This document shows, piece after piece, positions 10,661 through 21,960 of a stretch of DNA of 64,000 nucleotides. Under the pieces are notes generated by a model, which saw only the letters and a list, made by a program, of their open reading frames with translations, was not told where the DNA came from and did not search any database. A program made the translations under genes and the position numbers. Where the stretch lies: assembly GCA_002633005.1 (NCBI GenBank), contig NMRA01000597.1, positions 134,142 through 198,141 on the forward strand, given 5' to 3'. This stretch comes from Phoronis australis. Its lineage: Eukaryota; Phoronida; Phoronidae. Numbering within the stretch: position 1 is the stretch's first letter; the number at the start of each line of letters is the position of its first letter.

Positions 10661-12195
10661 GCCGATAAAGTGAGAAAATCCTCTTATAAAATATTAGTAT
10701 TATTGTGCTGAATCGTTGCTCGCCACTTTCAGAAAAATCTGTGAACCTAGTTTCGATTTGCAGTCGCGTAATTAAGACTGTCGTCACCACTCTAGTACTG
10801 CTGACTGCGCTTTGGTGTGAAAGGTAATAGTTACTTCGAGTAACTAAACTGTTTAATATAATTGTGTTTACTCGTACATGCAAAAAATCGTCGGTAACAT
10901 TGTTACGACAACCACTTCTTTAATTTCCTTATGTATTTATTTTCCAAGCAATAAACATACAAGCGCAACCTGCAATCGTCAAAATGCTTGATACAAGCTA
11001 ATTCTCAATGCTACAAAAAATCAAAATATTACAATTAAAATTCATGTCAACACCAACGTAAGTAAACTAGATTGAACAGACACAAAACGACATTCAAAAT
11101 GGTCAAGAAATGTCGACATTTAGAATATTTGTAAGATAACGGTGATTGTGCGCAACACCCGATGGCTGGTGCTGTCACTGCAGACCTTATGGAAGAAGTC
11201 GGTGGGTTAAACCTTGCCATGGGATCGATTACCGACACACAAACTGCACGGGTCACCACGACAAACTGTAGTCTGTTATTTCTATGTTTAAAGAAAATTT
11301 TTAATTCTTAACCACAGCACTTTTAAAATATGATTACACTTATCCCATCCTGAACAGTTCACGAGAGGAAATCTCAAGTACATGTAATAGGCAATGTCAC
11401 ACAATCATTGTGCCATAATCGAATTCGCAAATTTCAGTGGTGGCCAATCTTAAGAAACTCGAAACCGTTTTTTAGGCAATGATGGTTTCGAAGCTCTGTT
11501 GGCAAGGGAAACTAAATCTAATCATGATAAAGAGTATGAGACTGGTTTTTGGCAGTTTCCGGTAAATGATAACTGCAGTGTAAACTGCCAACTCAGTATG
11601 TCAGTCGACACGCATAGAGAATAAACCTTCTCTGCGTGTAAGCTGATGCATCAAAACAGTTGATATCACTTTCTCGTATCGAAGGAGCAAGTTTTTACAA
11701 ACCTAAAACGGTTAATAGCGTGTCTACAATGGGGAACAATTGTTTCGGATGGTTTGATTTTCTTATAACAACTATTAACTGTGTCAGTGGCGGATATCAG
11801 GGGGAGGGCAAGGGAGCCATGGGCCTTCTAAAATTCTCTCAAATTCCATTTGGCAGTTCGGGGTGTGAATGTCGGAGGGGCAAAATCCTAGCCAATACTC
11901 TGCTCTGCCCCCCACTCAAAATCCTGGATCCGCCCCTGTGTCATAGACACTTTGATTTCTTGATAACACCGCCATCCTTTTACTTACCGTAGGACATAAA
12001 TCATGTTATACTCAGCAACAACTTCTCTCAAAGCTTACCCTGCTATGATAGAAACCAATAGCAACCCCAAGGCATTGGAGAGTTGTATGGCAAGGGAAAT
12101 TTAAAGACGGGGTTGTTATATTTGATTTTGCTGCTTCGCGATTTTTATGATTAGGCCTTGGATGAGAATTTTTTCTTTAAAAGTCGTACACCCGT
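10661..12195. other. Downstream flank of oxygenase A
   Basis: No gene. Aligns with 34434-35764 downstream of the paralogous gene. It contains the MITE at 11785-11938 that unit B lacks. Confidence 0.6.
11785..11938 (-). mobile_element. MITE of the CAGNGGCGGAT family
   Basis: Ends CAGTGGCGGAT and ATCCGCCCCTG. The reverse complement shares the interior blocks AGTATTGGCTAGGATTTTGC and CCAAATGGAAT with the copies at 58278-58432 and 62626-62784. The paralogous position in unit B (about 35525, AACTGCGT then TTTGATAC) has no such insertion, so it arrived after the duplication. Confidence 0.75.
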
Positions 12196-14782
12196 TTAAA
12201 TTTCTCGCCAGTTAAACGAAGTATCTAGTCCCTCGTATTCGATGAACTTCTTGCGTTTCAATGTTTCAATCATCCAATGGCCATACTTCTGGACAGGAGT
12301 GCCTTCTGGCGGCTCCTTCAGAACTGGTGACCTGTTGAGGTCAGTGTGGTAACTGGGTTCCATGAAGAATGGAACAGAATAACGGTCGCTGCCGATCTCT
12401 ATCACGCGATGACGTGTAGCTTTCAGGCGGCCTCCACAAAACTCTACCAAAACATCCCCAATATTAACAATTAAAGTTCCCGGTTTCGGTTCCACCGCAC
12501 ACCATTCGCCATCATGGTTGAGCACTTCCAAACCGGGGTTGTCAAAAGTCTCCAGAATCGTGATCATACTTGTGTCGTGATGATCATCGCATGTTATTAC
12601 CTTGCCATCCTTCGAAATGCACGTCTTCGGAATATCGGCTGTACAAACAAAGAATAACAAGTAACGTAAATTCATTCAACATTTAAAAGATCAATACTAA
12701 GTAAATTGCAGACGACAATTTCAGCTGACCCCAGGACATAATCTCTGCATTTTGGGTTGGGAGGGCCAAACTAGTCCACACTGTGACTTAGAATTTGACG
12801 AAGCGGGTTTGCAAATCATGCGTGTTGTTCACACACAACAGGCCTTTTGAAGTTGACAGGCAAGGTCAATGAAAGCAAAAAACTCAGTTTAACAAAAGGT
12901 TTGTGGTCCTGCCTGAAAAGATAATGGCTTGATTACCCCCTGTAAATCAGCGAATAGCCAAGCTCAAAATGGAATTCAGACTCACTCCCACTTCAGTTAA
13001 CACTCGAATGCTAACCAACCACGCTGCATAATTCCGCAACAAATTGGTAGGCTGACTAGAAGCGTGACTTGCAATTAATTAGCACATTTTTGAGTCGAGT
13101 TTCGAGTACTGAGACTAGACTCCCATTTCGAGGAATCGCTCTATACAACGAATAGGGGCAAGAATTAATTCAAATGTTCATCCAAAAATTCGATTGTCTC
13201 CTATTGAGCTTTACTAAACGGTATTGTTAAACTATTCACAAATTACCTGTTCCACAACAAAATACTTTAAAATGTTTTAAACCAATGGCACATCATTGCT
13301 GAGCACTGCCTTCCGTAAGAGACCTCAACACATCCACACCCAATTCCCTCCCTTTCATATACTTAAAATAACATGCGAACTAGAGTTTTGTCAACATGAG
13401 GCTGAACACGACAAACGTAGTTTGCTGAAGTTTGGTCATGTGCATTAATTTGAAATCTGTTTGGTGGAGTTTGGTAGAGTTTGATGAATAATAACCAACC
13501 AGCAAGCAGCAGAAAAGCGTATGATTCTCAGTGTTCAAAGTGGCAGCCTCAGCAAGAGAAAGTTTGGAAAAGTTTGACATTGTGGACAACAGATAGAGAC
13601 AGATTGTCTATCACGTGACTTTGTATAGGTATATCAGGGAGACCATTTCGTCGAGTGTAACTCAGTGTTATGGAAAGCGACAGCCAGCGGATTAAAACGC
13701 TCTAGCTTTGAAACCGTTGGGCAGATTCTTATGAAATAGGTACCAATAATGTATACGTACCAATAATTGTATTTTTGCAGTCTTTCCACTGGTATCGCTT
13801 TCGAGATATTTAGAAATTAAAGTGAAAATACTCGTTAGTCCTTAATTTAAGTATCTTCTTACCAATACTTCTATGTATTTGCTTTATTTATTCTTATGTG
13901 TCACAATTTCGCATTCAATACACCAAGGTCGCTTATCCGCTTACGGTAACGTTGTATGTTTTCAGTCAGCTCCCACACAACAACATGGCGCCGCACGAGC
14001 GACGTGCTTTCACGTCCGATCTACCTATACATCTATGGTGTGGACTGGTTACCAAACTCATCAAAACGTCACCAAACTCCGAGTTTGTCGTGTTTGCACA
14101 TAAAAGTTTGGTAGAGCTTGCCAGTGTGGCTGGTCCTTTGCAAACTCCCCTGAAACAACTCGTTGATATTTTCTTAGCTGTTAAACATGCATTTAAAACA
14201 CTTTGATTAAAAGTACTTACTACCACGTGATGGGTAATGCAGTAATCGTAGCGTTGACAGCGGTTTCTCGACGATCATGCTATCAAAACAGTGCTCTTCA
14301 AAGCCGAGTCCAAGTGCCAACATTCGGATCAAATCGATAGCAGTGCGGTGCATCACCTTATAGTAAGATGTCACGATCTCCTTGAACGGAATTGTCTCCT
14401 CAGTCGGCCACTGCGGGTTCTCGTAAAGTCTGTTACCATTCAGGACATCAGGGTCATTTGGTGGAAGTGTTATGCCGCATTCAAATGCCTCTTTATGATT
14501 AGAATTCAGGGGATCTTCTTCAGTAGGGAAATACCCTCTGTAGACATTTTTGCTGTTTGGGTTCCACTTCTTTCTTGTAACTTCAAACTTCTTTTCCAAG
14601 GGTTGAGTAAAGAACCATTGACAAGCCTCTTTCAATCGGTAAGGGTCCACTCCTTCCACGTTTTGGAGTATTAGGAAGCCTATCGTACTCATAATTTCGA
14701 CCAGCTCCTTGGAGAGAGCCTCGCGGTCCATTGTCGCTCTTCGCATGTCGATGATGGGTAGCTTTAGAAGCTTCGAGTCCAT
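12196..14782 (-). CDS. 2OG-Fe(II) oxygenase of the isopenicillin N synthase-like family, copy A
   Basis: Two coding exons, 14221-14782 and 12196-12638, join in phase 1 to give 334 aa. The donor is GTAAGT at 14220-14215; the acceptor is TTTGTACAG just above 12638. A second acceptor (TTGTGTTGTAG) ends at 14822, so the ATG exon starts at 14821 and an untranslated first exon must lie upstream; it was not located. The N-terminal half starts with LPIIDMR and contains STIGFLIL and the FF..P.E.K pattern of the DIOX_N domain. The C-terminal half holds the double-stranded beta-helix: H207 and D209 in HHDTS, H264 in TRHRV as iron ligands, and R273-x-S275 for 2-oxoglutarate. All are intact, so it should be an active soluble dioxygenase that couples 2-oxoglutarate decarboxylation to oxidation of an unknown small molecule. 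Copy B differs at about 21 positions. Confidence 0.88.
13380..14130. mobile_element. Foldback element in the intron of oxygenase A
   Basis: AACACGACAAAC near 13406 recurs inverted near 14090, and several GAGTTTGGT / ACCAAACTC motifs lie inside both ends. The same structure is in the intron of copy B (about 37490-38190), so the insertion is older than the gene duplication. Open frames here (13380-13589, 13873-14206) are non-genic. Confidence 0.6.
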
Positions 14783-14821
14783 CTCCGTCGAAGTTGGAAG
14801 GCGGATTCAAGTCTTCAAAAT

Positions 14822-15819
14822 CTACAACACAAGTTTTTGTTGCAATGTGTTAACAGTTTGATTCGATATATTTGTGTGTTATATACAGCAGTCTTAATGT
14901 TGAAGAGGTCGATATCGAGAAGAGAGGTCCTGCCAAACTTGCGACCATTTTTGCTGTGCCTCAGCAAATGATGAGGTCAATAACTGACAACAAACTACAC
15001 CTTTATGGAACCACTCAGTGATGTAAAAATTTAATTCTTATCAAAAAAGGAACAAAATGCACAGCGTAATAATATGTTTCGAGTTTGGAAGCCAACAAAT
15101 ACTTTAAATTTGCACTGCACACAGAAGACAGCAACGCACGAGCAAAGGGTTCGCCTGGAAATTTTGACAATCGACAAATTGAATGGGAATTTTTGAAAAA
15201 ATGAACATTCAAAAGTAAGTAAGAATGTTAGATTCGCATTCGAACATTTTTATGACGTCACTTCAATGTACAACAGCAACGTAATGCGTTGATTCGCGCT
15301 GAAAGTGCACCGCAAACGCTATTATACTTCTAGGCGTGCTTATCAGCTTCATGCAAGATACAAAGGAGACAACAATTCAACACCAAAGAATAGTTGTAAT
15401 GGTCAGAATTGACATGAAACTAATACTAAAACAAGAACTTCGACCACGTACCGTTATGAAATTGGTTTCAAATTGTTCCTTAGTGAACTAGGTGATGTCT
15501 CTGGTCCGCCTCAGAGAAACAAAAAGACTGAGAAAACGAGACAAAAGTCCACTAAAAGGGCGCAGAAGCGCACTCCACAGTTCTGAAGGTGGTATCCCGT
15601 TTTTTTTTTAGTCCTCCCGCTGTTTTTGTCAACAAAAGGTCCACAACGTCAGAAATTCCAGCCCCCCCCCCATATTAAAGGTTGGGTGTGCGCATGTAAA
15701 AGGTCCACATTCTCAAAAAATTCGATCCCCCCTACTTTTTAGGCTGTACGCGCGCATGTATTGGTCAGGGATAATTTTAGAAAAACGTCGGTATGAGTGA
15801 ATTGAGCCACACGGCCTCA
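14822..15819. other. Upstream region of oxygenase A
   Basis: Matches 38932-39570 upstream of copy B up to about 15500 and probably contains the promoter and the untranslated first exon. From 15510 to 15760 it is a dispersed repeat shared with 5930-6140 (ACGAGACAAAAGT, AAAAGGTCCACA, poly-C). No core promoter motif could be assigned. Confidence 0.5.
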
Positions 15820-17118
15820 ACTTCATCGCCTAATTTCGCTTCCAATCTTAAAGGGCCCGTTGGCCTGAGCTCAGCAATAGCAGTGAATCACTGAAATCAT
15901 TTTTGCGACTATGACCCTGGCTGATAGTTCTATTGCAAAAAGCACCTGTTTCTGTGGTATTCTCTTACAAAAACTGTACCTTTCTGTGCAGTTTCAACAT
16001 AACCAAAAAGTAAATCCTTTTTTCGAGAATTCTTTAAATCGAAAAAGGCAACCATTCGCAGGTAACGTGGTAGTGAAAGACCTTCCCACCTGATTGGAAC
16101 GTTTCGTACACACCTTTTGTGGGAGTATCCCTCGGGATTTCTGTTTTAAGCACACATAAATTAATATTTCCACGAACATTTTCGATGAATGGTGAGTATT
16201 GTGTCATCATCTGGTAGCGTTCTTTTCCCATGAAATGTTCTTTTCTCACCGAGCGGTACTTCTCTTTCATACGAAATCCATTCATTTATTACAAATCCCA
16301 ATGAGGAGATGTAATAATTAAATGTAATTGGCTGCCGAAGAAAATCGGCTAGCACTGGACTTATCACGCCTAGCTTTGAGGATTTACTTTAACCAGGCAA
16401 ATGAGATATTCCCAAATGAGAAATTCGCCTAACGGCCTCGCGAAGCAAAATCCACGCAATTCATTTTGNACTTCATCGCCTAATTTCGCTTCCAATCTTA
16501 AAGGGCTCGTTGGCCTGAGCTCAGCAATCGCAGTGAATCACTGAAATCATTTTTGCGACTATGACCCTGGCTGATAGTTCTATTGCAAAAAGCACCTGTT
16601 TCTGTGGTATTCTCTTGCAAAAACTGTACCTTTCTGTGCAGTTTCAACATAACCAAAAAGTAAATCCTTTTTTCGAGAATTCTTTAAATCGAAAAAGGCA
16701 ACCATTCGCAGGTAACGTGGTAGTGAAAGACCTTCCCACCTGAGTGGAACGTTTCGTACACACCTTTTGTGGGAGTATCCCTCGGGATTTCTGTTTTAAG
16801 CACACATAAATTAATATTTCCACGAACATTTTCGATGAATGGTGAGTATTGTGTCATCATCTGGTAGCGTTCTTTTCCCATGAAATGTTCTTTTCTCACC
16901 GAGCGGTACTTCTCTTTCATACGAAATCCATTCATTTATTACAAATCCCAATGAGGAGATGTAATAATTAAATGTAATTGGCTGCCGAAGAAAATCGGCT
17001 AGCACTGGACTTATCACGCCTAGCTTTGAGGATTTACTTTAACCAGGCAAATGAGATATTCCCAAATGAGAAATTCGCCTAACGGCCTCGCGAAGCAAAA
17101 TCCACGCAATTCATTTTG
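15820..17118 (+). repeat. Direct 649-bp duplicate around a single N (probable haplotype duplication)
   Basis: Positions 15820-16468 and 16470-17118 are the same length and differ at only about four bases, separated by a single N at 16469. A real tandem duplication would not be expected to coincide with an assembly gap character. The segment aligns once with 42700-43510 in unit B. The repeated open frames (60, 61, 83 and 68 codons) are not supported as genes. Confidence 0.85.
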
Positions 17119-17924
17119 AGGCAGGCGCGAGATATGAGCTGAGTAAAATTTTTTTTTTCGATGCCCTTGAGCTCGTCGTCTACGCTCCCCGTAAGCTCAC
17201 GTCGGCGCCCGCACGCTCGCGTCTTGAAAGAAATCCACTGAACAACCGAGACATTCGTCTCATCACTTCTCTAGGCAAAATCCTCACTTAATTTGACGCA
17301 GACAGGAGTTATGAGTTGCACTCATTTGCGTTCGAGACCCGTACATGTGGCTCTGCCTCTGCGCTGGCCGGGCCCTTATTGAAATAGCCTGATGAACTCC
17401 ATTACGTTGGTGTATGTTATCCAGGGGCACTGAAGTGGCTAATGTGTACCGCTGGGAAATAAGAATAATAGCCATCCCTTTGGAGAAAAAGCACTATGAA
17501 TACCTAACATCCTCTAAGATTTGAGCAAGACGAAAAAGGTTGTTGCTAGATGTAGCTTAGGTTCCGCAAAATTGCACCCTTTTGATCGTCGACGTTCGTT
17601 CTCACAATACAACCCTTTTGTAGGGCAAAAGGCCTTGTTATGAACTGAAACATATTCGTGACCTTTAAGTAGTCTTTGGACTGCAGGTCTATTAACTTAT
17701 AGGCCAATAAATGACAATGAACTCAGTGTGCTTCGACAATTAAACCTTTTCGCAACAGGAAATTTTGGTTTTGAAAGTCCTCCTTCAATTCTGAGCAGCA
17801 CGTACAGCTTTCCTCTTCTTGAAAGCACCCCCCGGGACTTTGACCATGGACACACACGTAAGAGGCTAGCTTGTTCGCCGCTTGTTCGTCAATATTATCA
17901 CACGCAATTGATCAAGCTCGGCAC
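17119..17924. other. Gene-free part of unit A
   Basis: Aligns with 43510-44272 in unit B. Low-confidence open frames only. Confidence 0.5.
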
Positions 17925-17929
17925 AAGAT

Positions 17930-18074
17930 TGAAGTACTATTTGACCGGTTAGATGCGATAATGAAGCCACCAGGTTTAGGACAGTAAGTTTATATTTGAA
18001 GACTAAGTACCGAGAGAACTACTTCATACATCGAAATATATAACTTCGCTACATAGTAATACAGTACTACAACA
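17930..18074 (-). repeat. 3' LTR
   Basis: 145 bp, TG...CA ends, next to TSD AAGAT at 17925-17929 and to the polypurine tract at 18075-18084. Confidence 0.9.
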
Positions 18075-18079
18075 TCCCC

Positions 18080-18620
18080 CTCTTGCGCCGAAGCCTAGTG
18101 CCATTTGAGGTTTCGACGATTTAACTGTCCGGATTCTTGTCTTGGTGTACGATGTTACCCGGGCGCCAGTCTGGGTTTCTTTGTCGAGAATTCTAACATT
18201 CTGACCACGAAACAAACTTGGAAGTGTTTGTTTGACGCATCGTTTGTCATGATGGTCCTTGATGTTTGTAGCACGTTCATCCAATCGTCTGCGATGTGCA
18301 CCCTCACCAGGTTCAGAGCAGCTCGGTAGAGTCGTGACGACTGGTCGGCCAAATAGCAATTCTGCTGGTGACGGAAGCTTCGTATCAATTGGCGTAGCTC
18401 TGAGCTGAAGCAGTGCTAAGGCGATGTCAGACTTTTGTTGCAGGCATTTCTTTACAACAGACTTAATGCGTCTTACATGGCGTTCGATGAAGCCATTGCT
18501 GCCGTAGTAGTGAGGTGAGCTAGTGACACGTTTGGTGTCCCGAGAAGTGACAATTCCTTGATGGTTGGATCGGTATATTTTGGTCCGGACGTCTTTATTT
18601 CGTCTATTACAGGGTATTTC
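18080..18620 (-). pseudogene. Integrase C-terminal part of the LTR element
   Basis: Broken frames preserve the typical end of Ty3/gypsy integrase: LRATP-like start near 18400, PAELLFGR, HDKRC, LPSLFRGQNVRI. The last frame runs to the edge of the 3' LTR. The catalytic core between 18400 and 18620 is shifted and not readable in one frame. Confidence 0.7.
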
Positions 18621-18892
18621 TAATACCTGTCAACAGTTAGCAAGAATTGTCTGCCATCAATCTTAAACAGGTCAGATGCGATTAACTGCCATGGTCTGGA
18701 AGCTATATCATGGGGGTTGAGTGGTTGTGGAGGGTTGGCATCTTGGAACTCCTGGCAAAGTGAGCACGACTTGCACAGTCGCTCTTTGTCTGCATTGACA
18801 TTTGCCCAGTATACACTTTCTCGAGCTAACCGCCGTGTCTTCTCGACGCCTTGGTGCCCTGCGTGGAGTTGTTGTAGGACAACATCTCTCAT
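18620..18892 (-). pseudogene. Integrase zinc-binding (HHCC) and early core fragment
   Basis: LHAGHQGVEKTRRLA, W, then CKSCSLCQ form the H2C2 zinc-binding domain; PWQLIASDLF follows as the start of the catalytic core with its first Asp. Frame ends soon after by a shift. Confidence 0.8.
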
Positions 18893-19170
18893 CTGTTCAG
18901 GTATCGTGACTTGTCGACCCTTGAACAGGATTCCAGCTTCGACAGCTAATTCATCCCAAAAGGGCCAGTAGGGATGTGCCTGCTCAGGTAATTCCTTTAT
19001 GGTCTCAAGCCATCCTTGATAGACAATCTCCTTGATCAGGTTAAGCGTGGAGTCTTGAGTGGTCTCCGCTCTAAGTCCCCCTCTCTCTTGTGGTCAGGGA
19101 AGTTAATGATGACCATTTCAATGATCAGAGGATCGTCGAGTTTGACAATGACACCATCAATGCTTTCATC

Positions 19171-19518
19171 TCACTTGATTGTCGCTCCATTCTCAGGGCT
19201 TGGTTGTCTACTCAGGGTATCGGCTAGAGTCATCAGGCTACCTGGTCTGTAGACTACCTGAAAGTTGTATCCTTGTATCTTTAGCAACATTCTCTGCCAC
19301 CGTGGTGGTGCTGAGTGGAGTAGCATTGAACATATACTAACAAGCAGCTTGTGGTCAGTTATAACGAGGGGTGAAGTTCCGTACAAGTAGGTGTGACACC
19401 TCTGTATGCCATAGAGAATGGCTAACATTTCTCGCTCGATCGTGGAATATCGAGACTGACAGTCGGTGAGTGTCTTGGACCCAAATGCTACAAGTTTGCC
19501 ATCTTGAGTCAGTGCCAC
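19171..19518 (-). pseudogene. RNase H fragment of the LTR element
   Basis: Frame contains AFGSKTLTDCQSRYSTIERE, followed by VITDHKLL and ADTLSRQP, all conserved in Ty3/gypsy RNase H and the linker to integrase. The beginning of the domain is lost in an adjacent frame. Confidence 0.8.
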
Positions 19519-19819
19519 CCCTAGTCCCTTCTGAGATGCATTAACTTCAAGTGTAATCGTTTTTTGCTGGTTGTAGTATGATTGTTGGCAATCAGTTGTG
19601 ACTAGAGTCTCGAAATCATCGCAGCACTGCTAATAGGACGCATCCCACACCCAGGTTGTTTCAGATTTCAGAAGGTTACTTAGTGTGTGAGCTTTGTCTG
19701 CAAATCTGGGGATATGTATTGGGAAAGGTAGTTCAGCATGCCTAGGAAACGTTGTAAGTCTTCATTGTTCTCAGGTGTAGGCGTCTTCTGAATGTCACGG
19801 ATTTTAAACGGGTCAGGTT

Positions 19820-20500
19820 TTATTCCGGAGTCTGTGTATTGGTTGCCAAAGAAGGAGGTGCTACGCTGCTTGATTTTTTTGAGCTATTAAGAACGAGACC
19901 AGTTTGTGCAGCTCGTAGGTTGCGATCATGCTCTTCTTCGTTTTTACCGAATACTGCCACATCATCAGCAACGTTGACAACACCACTGAGTCCCTTCCAG
20001 AATTTGGTCCATTCTCGCCTGGAATATGTCTTGAGAGACGCTGAGGCCAAATGGAAGTCTGGTCCAACATACTCTGCCAAATGGAGTACGGCAGGTTGTC
20101 AGCAGTTGAGATTGTTCATCGAGGTGAACAGACCAATATCCAGCTTGTGCGTCGAGTTTGCTGAAGAACTTCGCGTTTGCGAACTCTGGATTCAGCTCCT
20201 CCAGGGTTGGTGCCTTGTTTAGACAAAGTTTCAGACTCTTGTTAAGATTCTGGGGGTCGATACAGACTCGAAGTGACCAGCCTTTCTTCGTGCAGTATGC
20301 GAGGTTAAAACACCAGTCGGTGTGCTCGTCCCCCTTGTGTAGCACATCCTGTTGGATTAGGTTATGAATTTCTTGCTTTACTTTGTCGCCCATGTGAATG
20401 CTGATCTTTCGTGGAGGTCGATCAACGGTTCAGCATCGGGTTTGAGAAGAAGCTTTGCTTCGCCATCAAAGGTACCAATTTTATCAAACTGGTCAGGGTA
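19820..20500 (-). pseudogene. Reverse transcriptase of the LTR element, frameshifted
   Basis: The 19965-20393 frame contains RVCIDPQNLNK, FSKLDAQAGYW (first catalytic Asp) and TPFGRVCWTRLPFGLS. The catalytic YxDD-like box survives as VADDVAVFG in a different frame at about 19930-19990, so at least one frameshift separates catalytic residues. Confidence 0.85.
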
Positions 20501-20590
20501 TGAGTTCTTCGGCTGTTCTTTGATAGTAAAGCGTGTTGCCTTCACACTGTCGGCATGTATTGTGATGAGTCTGAGTTTCTCACAGTTAAG

Positions 20591-20938
20591 TTAACCTACA
20601 ACAGCTGGCTCAGGTACATCCACAACGTAGAATGTTGCAGGGACCCATGTAGAATCACGGTACTGGCAATCAATGTTGATATGGCCAAGACATGGGATGG
20701 TGTCACCGCTGTACGAGGTGAGTTTTACGTGTTGCGCAGGTTGCAGGATTTTGAGCACGTCTGGGGACTGGCCATACATCTGTTTGAAAGTACGAAGTGG
20801 CAATCTATTGCCTGAAGCACCAGAATCCATCTTCAATCTCAGTGTGTGGCTGGTTGAAGAGTGCACATTGGGTGATTTGATGTTAAGGATGGTATTTGCT
20901 TCATCTCGTGTCATAGTGCCTAGGCATTTAGTGCTCAC
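20591..20938 (-). pseudogene. Retropepsin-type protease of the LTR element
   Basis: 115-codon frame with the active-site motif DSGAS in LRLKMDSGASGNRLP and a downstream DIDCQYRD-like strand. It opens the pol region; the RT frame follows after a break at 20500-20590. Confidence 0.8.
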
Positions 20939-21960
20939 AGTAATCGAATAGAAATGCTTTTGGTAGGTCTCATCACCAGTGTCGCAATAGCATCAGTGTT
21001 TTTGTGAGACTTCTTCTGCCGGTATGAGTCGTGGTTCTGATCAGACCGGGTTTTCGATTTGCTGTGTCGTCCACGGGAAGAATGACGTCGCTGTTGCTGC
21101 TGCTGTTGTTTTTGTGCTTTGCGTTTTTTCCCTACAGCAAGCTGCCTAGTGCCCCTTGAATCCACATGACTCACACGTGCCGAAGTAGGGTGGATACTGT
21201 CTGGGCTTGTGGTCCAGCCCGCAGTTTTTACAGCATCGGTTTCGGCTTTCCCTGGTCACGCCATGGACCTCTTCGGTGGCGAGGCCCATCTGCTGCAATT
21301 GACTGTTGCCTGCGCTCATGGCTTCGTATTTCCGACCCTCAACTAGTATGTCGCATAGTTTGGGGTACTGGCTATGATGAGTTCAGTCCAGCACACGTTT
21401 ACTAAGTTCTTCGTGCTGAAAAATCACGTTTTAGGGCCAACATGCGTTCATGGGTTACAAAGTCATCAATGTTTTCATTGGGTTTTTGCCTATACTGAAT
21501 CTGTTGTAAGCGGTGTTTACGGAAATTGACTTTGAGTTAACTCTCAGAAAATCGCCAAAGTTCGGCAGGTTTACTTTTGTCAGCGTCAATTAGCCCACTG
21601 GCATTCAGTCGTTTTAAACCTTCATCTCCGATGCCACGGAGGATTTTACGGGCCTGCTTACCTGCATCCACTATTTCCTCGTCTTCTATGTATAGCGTCA
21701 TGATAACGCAAGGTTTTCACTTAGATTGTCGCAGTCCCAGGCCATCTTCGGTATGGGGGCCGCTATATTTGCTTTGATCCGGGGTCGAATGTCACACGCA
21801 CAGAGGTCGCAGACGGTCGTAATTATAGATAGTTTGGGAATGTGGGAGTGACGAATTTCAGACACTGCGAGGGACAACGGCGATTTGGTGTCGGTCCGCG
21901 TGATAATGAATTCCTTTTTACTCCTATCCTCGGACAGGAATAAATCGTGGATAGTATAAG
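20939..21960 (-). pseudogene. Gag remnant with zinc knuckles
   Basis: Around 21170-21240 the minus strand reads C-x2-C-x3-H followed by another C-x2-C...GH, a double zinc knuckle of gag, then a stop. A basic and Gln-rich segment (KKRKAQKQQQQQQRR) follows. N-terminal gag starts near MAWDCDN (about 21755) and is broken by stops. Confidence 0.65.

Noticed and set aside
11660-11992. 110-codon open frame
   Set aside because: Most of it runs through a MITE that unit B lacks.
13873-14226. Open frames in the oxygenase intron
   Set aside because: They lie in a foldback repeat and are not kept in the paralogous intron.
15911-17017. Duplicated pair of small genes (60-, 61-, 83- and 68-codon frames)
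   Set aside because: The duplicates lie on either side of one N, overlap each other on both strands, and are not preserved as open frames in unit B.
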